From positions 260,001 through 324,000 of the forward strand of contig CAJNDS010002443.1 of the NCBI GenBank assembly GCA_905221605.1: 64,000 nt of DNA, read 5' to 3'. The notes under the pieces were generated by a model that ran no database searches, was not told the DNA's origin, and saw nothing but the letters and a program-made list of their open reading frames with translations. Source of the DNA: Symbiodinium natans (taxonomy: Eukaryota > Sar > Dinophyceae > Suessiales > Symbiodiniaceae). Of this stretch, positions 24,450-35,439 are shown in pieces. The position numbers and the translations under genes are program-made. Position 1 is the stretch's first letter. The number at the start of each line of letters is the position of its first letter.

Positions 24450-24861
24450 GTAGCACCCTGATATCAGCAGTCCTACTGCAATGATGTACGCTCTTACGTG
24501 CTCCGCCTCACCTGCCAACCCACAACATGCGCACGGTTCACGGCGGGGTCCACGCAGTGCACTTCCGAGCTTCCTGTTCGAACGGTCGGGTCGTGAATAC
24601 GGTGTCGAGGAGAGGCACCACAGAGCAGCCGATCCGTAAACCCGAACCTTTTTTAAGTCACGGGCAGTTTGCGCCAAAAGCCTCCTAGGACCCCTGAAGC
24701 CTTGTTTGCGTTAATTAGCAGTTGGCGTCAGCAAGCGTTGCAAGACCTTGTGGTCTGTCTGTGCTCCTGTGCTTGTTGCCACATGAAGCTTGGGTAGGGT
24801 GGTGGGATCTTCCAAGAAGGGAGCAAAGTCAGGGCAGACTCCGTCAGGTGTCGCCGTGCTC
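24450..24861. other. Intron sequence before the minisatellite
   Basis: No exon is evident here, although about 15 residues expected between the HNFK exon and the SIMDY exon in bacterial relatives are not yet placed. Confidence 0.4.
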
Positions 24862-27800
24862 ACATCAGGCCCGCCCAGCATCATGATCAGCCGCGGGCCC
24901 TCTCACATCAGGCCCGCCCATGGCCAAGCATCATGAGCATCAGCCGTGGGCCCTCTCACATCAGGCCCGCCCAGCATCATGATCAGCCGCGGGCCCTCTC
25001 ACATCAGGCCCGCCCACGGCCAAGCATCATGAGCATCAGCCGTGGGCCCTCTCACATCAGGCCCGCCCAACATCATGATCAGCCGCGGGCCCTCTCACAT
25101 CGGGCCCGCCCACGGCCAAGCATCATGAGCATCAGCCGTGGGCCCTCTCACATCAGGCCCGCCCAGCATCATGAGCATCAGCCGCGGGCCCTCTCACATC
25201 AGGCCCGCCCACGGCCAAGCATCATGAGCATCAGCCGTGGGCCCTCTCACATCAGGCCCGCCCAGCATCATGATCAGCCGCGGGCCCTCTCACATCAGGC
25301 CCGCCCACGGCCAAGCATCATGAGCATCAGCCGTGGGCCCTCTCACATCAGGCCCGCCCAGCATCATGATCAGCCGCGGGCCCTCTCACATCAGGCCCGC
25401 CCACGGCCAAGCATCATGAGCATCAGCCGTGGGCCCTCTCACATCAGGCCCGCCCAGCATCATGATCAGCCGCGGGCCCTCTCACATCAGGCCCGCCCAC
25501 GGCCAAGCATCATGAGCATCAGCCGTGGGCCCTCTCACATCAGGCCCGCCCAGCATCATGAGCATCAGCCGCGGGCCCTCTCACATCAGGCCCGCCAACG
25601 GCCAAGCATCACCACATCAGCTGCCCAGCATCATGAGCATCAGCCGCGGGCCCTCTCACATCAGGCCCGCCCACGGCCAAGCATCATGAGCATCAGCCGT
25701 GGGCCCTCTCACATGAGGCACGCCCAGCATCATGAGCATCAGCCGCGGGCCCTCTCACATCAGGCCCGCCCACGGCCAAGCATCATGAGCATCAGCCGTG
25801 GGCCCTCTCACATCAGGCCCGCCCAGCATCATGATCAGCCGCGGGCCCTCTCAGATCAGGCCCGCCCACGGCCAAGCATCATGAGCATCAGCCGTTCATG
25901 AGCATCAGCCGTGGGCCCTCTCACATCAGCTGCCCAGCATCATGAGCATCAGCCGCGGGCCCTCTCACATCAGGCCCGCCCACGGCCAAGCATCTCATGA
26001 GCATCAGCCGTGGGCCCTCTCACATCAGGCCCGCCGAGCATCATGAGCATCAGCCCACGGCCAAGCATCATGAGCATCAGCCGTGGGCCCTCTCACATCA
26101 GGCCCGCCCAGCATCATGAGCATCAGCCACATCAGGCCCGCCCACGGCCAAGCATCATGAGCATCAGCCGTGGGCCCTCTCACATCAGGCCCGCCCAGCA
26201 TCATGATCAGCCGCGGGCCCTCTCACATCAGGCCCGCCCACGGCCAAGCATCATGAGCATCAGCCGTGGGCCCTCTCACATCAGGCCCGCCCAGCATCAT
26301 GAGCATCAGCCGCGGGCCCTCTCACATCAGGCCCGCCCACGGCCAAGCATCATGAGCATCAGCCGTGGGCCCTCTCACATGAGGCACGCCCAGCATCATG
26401 AGCATCAGCCGCGGGCCCTCTCACATCAGGCCCGCCCACGGCCAAGCATCATGAGCATCAGCCGTGGCCCAGCATCATGAGCATCAGCCGCGGGCCCTCT
26501 CACATCAGGCCCGCCCACGGCCAAGCATCATGAGCATCAGCCGTGGGCCCTCTCACATCAGGCCCGCCCAGCATCATGAGCATCAGCCGCGGGCCCTCTC
26601 ACATCAGGCCCGCCCACGGCAAAACATCATGAGCATCAGCCGTGGGCCCTCTCACATCAGGCCCGCCCAGCATCATGATCAGCCGCGGGCCCTCTCACAT
26701 CAGGCCCGCCCACGGCCAAGCATCATGAGCATCAGCCGTGGGCCCTCTCACATCAGGCCCGCCCAGCATCATGAGCATCAGCCGCGGGCCCTCTCACATC
26801 AGGCCCGCCCACGGCCAAGCATCATGAGCATCAGCCGTGGGCCCTTTCACATCAGGCCCGCCCACGGCCAAGCATCATGAGCATCAGCTGTGGGCCCTCT
26901 CACATCAGGCCCACCCAGCATCATGAATGAGCATCAGCCGCGGGCCCTCTCACATCAGGCCCCCACGGCCAAGCATCATGAGCATCAACCGTGGGCCCTG
27001 TCACATCAGGCCCGCCCAGCATCATGAGCATCAGCCGTGGGCCCTCTCACATCAGGCCCGCCCAGCATCATGATCAGCCGCGGGCCCTCTCACATCAGGC
27101 CCGCCCACGGCCAAGCATCATGAGCATCAGCCGTGGGCCCTCTCACATCAGGCCCGCCCAGCATCATGATCAGCCGCAGGCCCTCTCACATCAGGCCCGC
27201 CCAGCATCATGAGCATCAGCCGTGGGCCCTCTCACATCAGGCCCGCCCAGCATCATGAGCATCAGCCGCGGGCCCTTTCACATCAGGCCCGCCCACGGCC
27301 AAGCATCATGAGCATCAGCCGTGGGCCCTCTCACATCAGGCCCGCCCAGCATCATGAGCATCAGCCGCGGGCCCTCTCACATCAGGCCCGCCCACGGCCA
27401 AGCATCATGAGCATCAGCCGTGGGCCCTCTCACATCAGGCCCGCCCAGCATCATGAGCATCAGCCGCCGGCCCTCTCATCATCAGGCCCGCCCACGGCCA
27501 AGCATCATGAGTACAGCCGTGGGCCCTCTCACATCAGGCCCGCCAAGCATCATGAGCATCAGCCGTGGGCCCTCTCACATCAGGCCGCCCACGGCCAAGC
27601 ATCATGAGCATCAGCCGTGGGCCCTCTCACATCAGGCCCGCCCAGCATCATGAGCATCAGCCGCGGGCCCTCTCACATCAGGCCCGCCCATGGCCAAGCA
27701 TCATGAGCATCCAGCCGTGGGCCCTCTCACATCAGGCCCGCCCAGCATCATGAGCATCAGCCGCGGGCCCTCTCACATCAGGCCCGCCCACGGCCAAGCA

Positions 27801-28459
27801 TCATGAGCATCAGCCGTGGGCCCTCTCACATCAGCCGTGGGCCCTCTCACATCAGGCCCGCCCAGCATCATGAGCATCAGCCGCGGGCCCTCTCACATCA
27901 GGCCCGCCCATGGCCAAGCATCATGAGCATCCGCCGTGGGCCCTCTCACATCAGGCCCGCCCAGCATCATGAGCATCAGCCGCGGGCCCTCTCACATCAG
28001 GCCCGCCCACGGCCAAGCATCATGAGCATCAGCCGTGGGCCCTCTCACATCAGGCCCGCCCAGCATCATGAGCATCAGCCGCGGGCCCTCTCACATCAGG
28101 CCCGCCCACGGCCAAGCATCATGAGCATCAGCCGTGGGCCCTCTCACATCAGGCCCGCCCAGCATCATGAGCATCGGCCGCGGGCCCTCTCACATCAGGC
28201 CCGCCCACGGCCAAGCATCATGAGCATCAGCCGTGGGCCCTCTCACATCAGGCCCGCCAAGCATCATGAGCATCAGCCGTGGGCCCTCTCACATCAGGCC
28301 CGCCCAGCATCATGAGCATCAGCCGCGGGCCCTCTCACATCAGGCCCGCCCACGGCCAAGCATCATGAGCATCAGCCGTGGGCCCTCTCACATCAGGCCC
28401 GCCCACGGCCAAGCATCATGAGCATCGGCCGCGGGCCCTCTCACATCAGGCCCGCCCAC
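24862..28459. repeat. 3.6-kb minisatellite, 96-bp higher-order unit
   Basis: About 37 copies of a 96-base unit are arranged head to tail. Each unit is a dimer: a 46-base part with catcatgagcatcagccgtg and a 50-base part with catcatgatcagccgcggg followed by cacggcca. Both halves share gggccctctcacatcaggcc. Some copies carry a 3-base longer second half (gagcatcagccgcggg), and a few are truncated or rearranged (25600-25630, 25880-26130, 26900-27010, 27470-27600). The 96-base period is a multiple of three, which produces stop-free ORFs up to 322 codons. These are repeat artefacts. The array sits in an intron between protease exons ending at 24449 and starting at 28811. Confidence 0.95.
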
Positions 28460-28810
28460 CCCCCTTGGTGTCGGATCGCAGTCATGCTGAGGTGCAAGCG
28501 AAGCATGCTTATTGGCCCACCTTTGCGCTTAAAAATGTCTCGCCTGAGGCACTGCCGTCCATGGTCTCTCGGCAAGTGCTCGGCTGCAAAAAGATTCCTA
28601 AAGCCTCTTATCAACCTGCTAGGCTTGTATGTAAGGTTGTTCTTTGTACCGCCCGCTGCATAACGCCCGGCGTATTTGACTAAGGAAAGAGAGTGAGCTT
28701 AAGGAGTTTCAGTGGTTCTGCATTGTCCAGTTTGTGCCAACACTATTCAGCCATTTTGCAGGTCAATCGCTAGAACGTTAAAGAATTGGAATATGAAAAG
28801 CAAGTCCTAG

Positions 28811-31800
28811 GCATCATGGACTACCTGCCCATGAACCTTCCGCAGCCGGGGCGGGAGCCCAACTCTGTCCACATTTTCCCACCAACCATAGGCGCCTACG
28901 ACGCCACGGCTGCAAAGGTGATTTGTTTGTTTCAGGCCATGCAGTTATTTGCGCTAGATAGTGGAGCTCTTGTCAAGTTATTGGCTTGTGGGCTTGGTGC
29001 ACCTGCAGCTGCGGTTGATTCTCTGAGCCGCTTTGCAAGCAGCTGGAGTGCTGGAAGGCTCTATGCAGTCGGTGCTCATGTTTAGCGGAAGCTCAGGACA
29101 AGCTTGCCATACGTTATGGGTATTCGGAGCCTTCTGACTCACCTGCAGACGCTTTCTATGGGTTGCTCAGCCGCAGACCCTAACAGACCCACTCCTACTG
29201 GTACTTTTTTGAGTCTCTGTTTCATGATTCGGAAAGCATTGGTGGAAGGACAGTTGCTCTCTTCTGAGGCTCGGGGCTATGTTGGAGGAGGCGAAGGCCT
29301 TTGATGTTTGCTATGACGCGGACGAAGAGTTGGGTGAGGATCCCTTCTGTATGGCCGAAGATCTCGGTGAGGACTGAGCGGGATGAGAGCCCACCCGAGC
29401 CCCAAGCAAGCCCGTCCCCGAAAGCCCGGAACGACGCCGAGCACAAGGACCCTGTGGCTTTCCATGAGCAGCGCCTCAAGCGAATCGCTCAAGCCCAGAG
29501 CGAGCTGCACAAGCGCTACGTGCAGGCCATCGTATGCTGTAGGTCTTGTAGAGCTTGTGCCCGACCAGCCGCGAGTTGGTTTGTCCTGAAACCCAGCGTT
29601 TCTTCAACACGGACAGAAGCCTTTGAAAACATCCTGCTTTTTGCCACTACTCCACTGCTAAGTCTTTATTGTTCGTTTCCTTCTCCCTGCTTGTTCTTCC
29701 CCTTCACGCATTGAGCGACTGATAGAGTCGAAGCAGCGAGAAGGATTTAAGAGAGAGATGGCTGATGCTCCTTGACTTTGCTGCTGTTGCATGTGTGTGT
29801 GAGAGAGGAGAAAGAAAAGAAAAACAAAGAGATAACGTCGCTGTACATAAGATCTGAAGTATGTAACGGTGATCGGCCAAGAAGACACTCCCCACACTCT
29901 TCGCCTGATTTCGCTACGTCACTGCTGGTGTTTGCCGTGATTGGGGTCTGGGCCATTGGGATCGTCTTCCTGCTGTGTTCATGGTACATACACACACACA
30001 CACACCAAAGTACCACACATCAGGATCACCATCATCACCGTCATCATCATCGTCGTCACAATCCTCATCATCATCATCATGATCATGATCATGCTCAATG
30101 ATCATGATCATGATCATTATCATGATCATCATCATCACCATCATCATCATCACCACAACACTTGGGCACATGCAACCTTATGCATATAGTATGTCAGTTA
30201 TCCACGTTTCTGCTTAAAGTACATCCTCCGCTTGCAGAGCATGTGTGCTTCGACACCGTGAGAGATCAAACGGGGAAAAACGTTTGTTCCTGCGAGGTCT
30301 TGCCCGATCCCCCCTCTCGCCCCATGCCCCATGACGGAAGTGGACGCGAGGGGAGCCACAAGCCTGGCTTGTGGCTTCTTACGCCCGCATTCAGGCCGAC
30401 AACCAAAAGTAGATGTAGGGATAGAGGCTTTGGAACCGTTCGGGACCTTAAGCCCCGAACCCCAAACCCATACCCCAAATCCCGAACCCTGAACCCTGAA
30501 CCCCAAACCAAAAACCTAAGCCTTTCAGCTTAAAGCCCTGCTTGAACTCTGAACCCTGAACCCTGCCCGCAGCCCCTAATACCCAAATTCAGAACCATAC
30601 ATCAGACCCGTAAACCCTGACCCTGGCTCAAAAAATCTCTACCCTCTGACAAAACCCCAAAACCAACCCCAACCAACCTATCCTCTAAGCCCCCAACCTA
30701 AGCCTTGTTTCCCGGTTTGGGAAAGAATGGAATGGTAGCTGGCGGCAGGCTTTTGGCCACGCCATTTTGCTAGCAGCTGGCTTCCCTACTTTTTCCTAGG
30801 CTGACTGGTCTGCCGCACCCTGTTCAACCTGACAGAATCTTGTTTGTGGGAGTCGATGGGCATTTTGCTCGTGGGGCCAAGCAATTTTTGCGCGGGACCT
30901 TCGAGCTGGCTTTTCCCGGTCGCCTTCCTCGTAAGTTTCCGCTAAGTCTGAGTGCTGGTCTCCTTTCATTGGGCGATGGATATGGGTTTTGGTTGCTGGC
31001 ATTCGTGGTGGCGATAGTTCCTGAGACATGCCACCTCCTTGTCCGGTCCTTCTGAGATTCTGTGTCCTTCAGCGAAAGAACGGGAAATCAATCAAGATCT
31101 AGACATCCCATGACCGAACTACTCCTCGGCTAACTTGGCTTCTGAAGGCGGATGGCCCGTGGCGCAACTATGGCAAGTCCTTGAGCTCTTTGCTCAGGCC
31201 TTTCTTAGTGCAAGTTGCGTGCATTCATGCCTTTGCTCTGTTGGGGGCTGCCTGTCTCATGTCTCAGTTCAGACAATGCCTTGGTAACAAAGATAAGCGA
31301 TGGGGTCATCAAGGCTTGTAGTGAAGTGGCAGCTGCGGCGGCCTTCCATGGTCCCAAACATGTCTCCCGTGACTGGTGCTCTTGAGGCAGGAGCAGTGCT
31401 TCCCACGGTTCTTTGCAATGCAGACTGAAATCGTTTGGGAATGGAACTCGGTGAGTGTTCATCCTGTTGCGCTGTCTTTTTGCTGGCTCTGAAACCACGC
31501 CTGCTTTCGGCTTTCGGCTTGGTCTTGCAAGTTGCAAGATGTCGCTGAGTCTGCTCAGTCTGACAGGGAAGCAGAATTCGCGGGCCACAGATTCTTGGTC
31601 GCAGTGGTCAAAAACGATTGCTTCGCTCGCATGTCTGACAGCCTGCCTCGAGTCTGCACCTTGATCTCGAGGCCTCATAGCTTGGGTTGGTGGCATTCGC
31701 AACAGCTATGCCCACCGCGGTGCAGTGTGGAATGCAAGCAAGGCCACAATGGCTTGCCTTTGATTATGAGAAGCACCTGCCGAAGCGGCAGTGCTCACAA

Positions 31801-34024
31801 AGCGAGGCGCGTCGACCTGTGCCTCTTCAGATGCAGCGCCGTGCGCTGGAGGCGCGGGGGGTGCTGGTGGTCATATGCTGGTGGCTATAAGAGACTTAAG
31901 GGTCGAATGTCTTTGTGGCTGGCCGAAGCATGCCGTGGTAGCTGCCGACAAGTTTGGGGGCTATTCTGTCTAAACTTGAATCACTGAAGAATTTGTCAGC
32001 AACTCCGGAAAAGGGCAAACCAGTTGACACATGCGCAGTGCTTCATGAAGAGGGTTGCGCGACAGGCCAACTTGCAGTTCTAGGCTTCACTAACCAGTGC
32101 ATACTGCAATCCTTGGCACACAGCCAACTATTTCTTGAGCGAACTGTTCGCACTCGGGCCTACTGTACACCTACGGTCGAGTTGCCTTCCTCATTTTCTT
32201 GTATCAGGAAAATTACTATGCATCTCTTGTAATCTACAGTAAGCTGTAAGGGCGCTCCTCCGATGCTGTAGCATGATCCGCTTCGCAAATTCCTACATCT
32301 TCGTCTTCACTAGAGCGATGCGGCGCGGCGTGCCCCGGCCCTGAATCCCCAAAGAAAATTCGAGCAGAAGCCTGAGCCCCAGGCCTGAACGCCCGAACCC
32401 TTTAAATGCTAATCCCCATTAAACTGTAAAGGATTCTTGCTCCACGTGCTCAGTTGTGCAGCCAAGTCGTTTCATCTGCTCCAGAAGCCTGATGGTAGTT
32501 GATGTTCTCATACGATTCCAGAGCCAGCATGACGCCGCAGAACGTGCTGAGCACCATGCACTGTGCACAGGCACTTCTGAAGCTACTCCGACCCGATACA
32601 GCTGGCTTGTTGCCGCCAGCAGAGGCGGGATCCCAGACGATGTGCGGATGTGCGCTTGCTACGCACCTTAGATTCATGGAATAACACACCTGGGATTCAA
32701 CACCGATGCTTTAGAGCAAGGAGCGGGGGGCAACCCTGAAGCTCACATTCTTCAGTTTCGAATTTTCAGCCTTTCCAAAGACCTCCATCCGCAAAATGTT
32801 GCGAGCATACGCATCATTAAAAAAACGTTGCCGGTGCAGCTGGGGGAGTCCGCGGGCCCATCTCCCATCTCGCAAAGCCGACGCCGAAGCCGTGCTGAGC
32901 ATTTCAAAAATGTCCCAAACTTTCAAACACGGGCCCGTGGGATGAGTGCGCTTGTGACTGGTTCGACGTCTGTGATGGGCCCAACAAGACTTTGGTGTTC
33001 AAACCGACTGAAACTCCCTGATTGTCAGGCACTGCCGTTTGCAGTGACGGGAGAGGCCATGTCCTGAGCTTTTGTGGGCATGTGCGAAGTATGTGCGAAG
33101 TATGTGCGAGGTCGGTGCTTTCAAGCTTCTGTCCCACTGGCTGATTTTCATGTCAGGAGGATTCGTTGAGTAGCCTGGACCTCGTGCGACTGTCTGAGAA
33201 ACTTGGCTGGAAGTGAAGAATTGTTGACATGGTTGGCATAGAGTTCTGGATGCTGGTGGTCTCGCTGAGGAAGCTCATCAAAGAGCTCCTGGGCAAGCTC
33301 CTTTCATCAGAGCGCTTGCTGCAGGTCCGGAAGCAGGAGAATTGGGAAGGTGAGCTGCGGAGAAGCTCACAACTCAAGCCCTTCAGCTGCCCGTGCCAGG
33401 AGCTCCTCCTAGACCAGAACGCCCCAGAGAATGCTGCCTTGACGGTGGAGGAGTTTCTCACCAGGCACCGGGGGACCGGGGGTGCAGCTGGTTGCAAATT
33501 GCCTTCTCTTTAAAGGGGGAGGTCCAAAACCCAAAACCCAAAAACCCAAAACCCTAAACCCCCCTCCCCCTCCCCTTCCTCAACTCGCCCCATTCCGGGC
33601 AGGCTGAGCGACGGCATCCTCGGCGGCTTCCACCTGAATCTGGGCCACGAAGAGGCCTCGGCTCCACGGACCGCGGTGCCTGGGCAGGCAGAAAAAGCGC
33701 TCTTCTCTGCCAAAGGCGGTGCCTCTGCACTTTTCTGGGGGCTCCTAGAGTAAGAGACCCAAATAGGGGGACCATTTCGCGGCGTGCCTCGGTCATCGTG
33801 CTTTCTGGGCCCTGTGTGCTTTGGGAGACTTGGAGTGCCATGCTAGTCATCTCGGAGTGGTCCCTTGAAACCGGGGTGTGTCTTCTTGAACGGTGGCTTT
33901 ATGCCGGGAAAAGATGTTAGTGGCTTTCTTCCGGTAGCACCGGGGCTTCCGCAAGGAGATGACACTTCAGCTGGAGTTTGTTCGTGGCATGACGGCCCTG
34001 TACCATGAGAAGGCTCTGGGATAG
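28811..34024 (+). CDS. Met-zincin metalloprotease gene, C-terminal exons
   Basis: This continues the protease after the minisatellite intron. Exon 28811-28917 reads SIMDYLPMNLPQPG and then IGAYD, the S-x-MDY Met-turn and the IGxYD motif that follows it. Exon from 29097 reads DKLAIRYGYSE. Exon 29279-29371 reads FDVCYDADEELGEDPF and AEDLG. Exon 29448-29531 reads DPVAFHEQRLKRIAQAQ. Exon 31681-31722 reads WVGGIRNSYAHRG. Exon 31807-31851 reads ARRPVPLQMQRRALE. About 33258-33349 and 33413-33464 read KLIKELLGKLLSSERLL and ALTVEEFLTR. From 33959, EMTLQLEFVRGMTALY runs to a TAG at 34022. All match, in order, the C-terminal half of bacterial DUF4953 proteins. Donors include GC (31723) and probably GA (29372). 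The last three exons are weaker. The regions 29540-31680 and 31852-33220 hold no other exon I can support. Confidence 0.75.
29985..30165. repeat. CA / CAT / GATCAT microsatellite
   Basis: A (CA)n run at 29988-30004 is followed by catcat/cgtcat and gatcatgatcat units to about 30160. The GATCATGATC runs are palindromic. It lies in an intron of the protease gene. Confidence 0.85.
30440..30710. repeat. Degenerate telomere-like tract (CCCTAAA-related)
   Basis: About 250 bases of ccccgaaccc, ccctgaaccc and ccccaaaccc units resemble decayed CCCTAAA telomere repeats. Similar tracts occur at 33525-33570, 34035-34175 and, in G-rich orientation, at 57300-57475. They lie in introns or between genes. Confidence 0.6.
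33525..33575. repeat. Short telomere-like tract
   Basis: Tandem ccaaaaccc and ccctaaaccc units close to the 3' exons of the protease gene. Confidence 0.6.
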
Positions 34025-34034
34025 GGTGTGAGCA

Positions 34035-34175
34035 GAGAGCCCTAAGCCGTAAACCTTAACCCTAAACAGCAACCCTAAACGGCCCTAAACCCCAAACCTT
34101 AAATCCTAAGCCCCTCCAAATCCCAAACTCCAAACCCCAAATCCTAAACCAGCAAATCCTAAACCAGCTTTCATA
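34035..34175. repeat. Telomere-like tract
   Basis: Units such as ccctaaac, ccccaaacc and atcctaaacc follow directly after the inferred stop of the protease gene at 34022-34024. Confidence 0.6.
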
Positions 34176-34574
34176 AGCAGTTTTGACCTTGGTAGGAGCT
34201 CCCGGCCTCGCTGGAGGCGCAGCTCCTGCCCCTTCTGCGGCAAGTCACAGCTCGAGAGATGTCGAGAAAGAAGCGAGCTTCGGAAGGAGAATACAAAGAG
34301 AATAAACAGCTAGAATGAGAATAGCATGAGATAAAGAGAACATGACAAGAGGATAACTAACTGCAAAAGAGAGAACAGAAGGCGAGCAAAGCACAGGAGA
34401 CGAGCGCAACAGAGGACAAAGTAATAGCCAGTACCGGCCACCGATGCCGCGATGCCTTCTGAAGGCTCCAGCTGCGTCAGCTGCGTCGTGACACCGCCGC
34501 CGCGGAGCAGCGCCTTCAAAGTGCTCCTCGGCAGAAGGCGAAAGGCGAAAGAACTGCTTTTCTCCTTCTCAGTT

Positions 34575-34695
34575 CCCTTCTTCTCTTTCTCTTCTCTTTC
34601 TCTTCTCTTTCTCTTCTCTTTCTCTTCTCTTTCTCTTCTCTTTCTCTTCTCTTTCTCTTCTCTTTCTCTTCTCTTTCTCTTCTCTTTCTCTGCTC
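34575..34695. repeat. 11-bp CT-rich minisatellite
   Basis: About ten near-perfect copies of ttctctttctc. The pure polypyrimidine strand could form triplex or serve as a long pyrimidine tract before an acceptor. Confidence 0.9.
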
Positions 34696-34727
34696 TCTGA
34701 CTCTCCGACCCAGGCGACGTCTCCGCG

Positions 34728-35321
34728 GTGTTTTCGTACTCTTTCGCTTTGGGACTTCTCAGGCAACGGCCGCTTCGAAATCCATGGAGTGGCCGACTCT
34801 CTTGGAGGCCCCCTTTCTGTTTGCCGTGGGGAGAGGACCGTCAGGGGCCACCGTGTTCGCGTGTGTTGCTTGTTTTATTCTTTTCGTCCGCTTCTTCTTT
34901 GGTGAAAAGTCGGCAGCTCAGTTCAGGTGCATGTGACACTGCTCAGTCGCATCTTGACTGCAAGTCCTCTCCAATCCCCGTCGGAGTCCAATCCCTTGCA
35001 AGGGCTCCGAGGCCGAAGCAGGGCTCTGAATGTGATGACTTGCAGAATCTAGAGATCAGCCAAGGCGAGCTGGCTTCAGCGCTGTGCCGAAAGGGCAACG
35101 AGGAGTGCAAGGAGCTGCCATGGCTGCCATGCTTCACGATGCTTCGCGTGGTTGAGACGGTTGAGTGCAGTTTCGGACTGCCCTGCGCATTTCGAGCAGG
35201 CTCTGAGAATCCTGTGGCAACCGCCGTGACAGCCTCATCTGCATGCCAGGACTCCAAATCTGCCGGGCAGCGGGTCACTTCTCATTTCCCGGCCTTGGCA
35301 CTGGCATCTAGACACATTTAG
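34728..35321 (+). CDS. Open segment of uncertain status
   Basis: One frame is open for 197 codons. The middle (about 35030-35190) reads LQNLEISQGELASALCRKG and is plausibly coding: charged, balanced and helix-prone. The ends look like intron sequence. No family is recognised, and it may hold one or two exons. A second candidate follows at about 35340-35430 (NAKPVETDSPETAQRLKEEL). Confidence 0.25.
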   Translation: MFSYSFALGLLRQRPLRNPWSGRLSWRPPFCLPWGEDRQGPPCSRVLLVLFFSSASSLVKSRQLSSGACDTAQSHLDCKSSPIPVGVQSLARAPRPKQGSECDDLQNLEISQGELASALCRKGNEECKELPWLPCFTMLRVVETVECSFGLPCAFRAGSENPVATAVTASSACQDSKSAGQRVTSHFPALALASRHI

Positions 35322-35439
35322 ACTCGGGGTTGCGGCAAGTGGGTGGAGGCGAACCTGAATGCAAAGCCTGTTGAGACTGACAGCCCCGAAACAGCTCAAA
35401 GACTTAAAGAAGAGCTGAGGCATTCATGGCACTCGCTTC

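Noticed and set aside
24933-28421. Long plus-strand ORFs of 60-322 codons with MSISRGPSHIRP repeats
   Set aside because: They follow the 96-base period of a minisatellite that lies between exons of another gene. The frame breaks wherever the unit length changes.
24862-28459. CRISPR-like regular repeats
   Set aside because: Units are contiguous 96-base dimers without unique spacers, in a eukaryotic intron.
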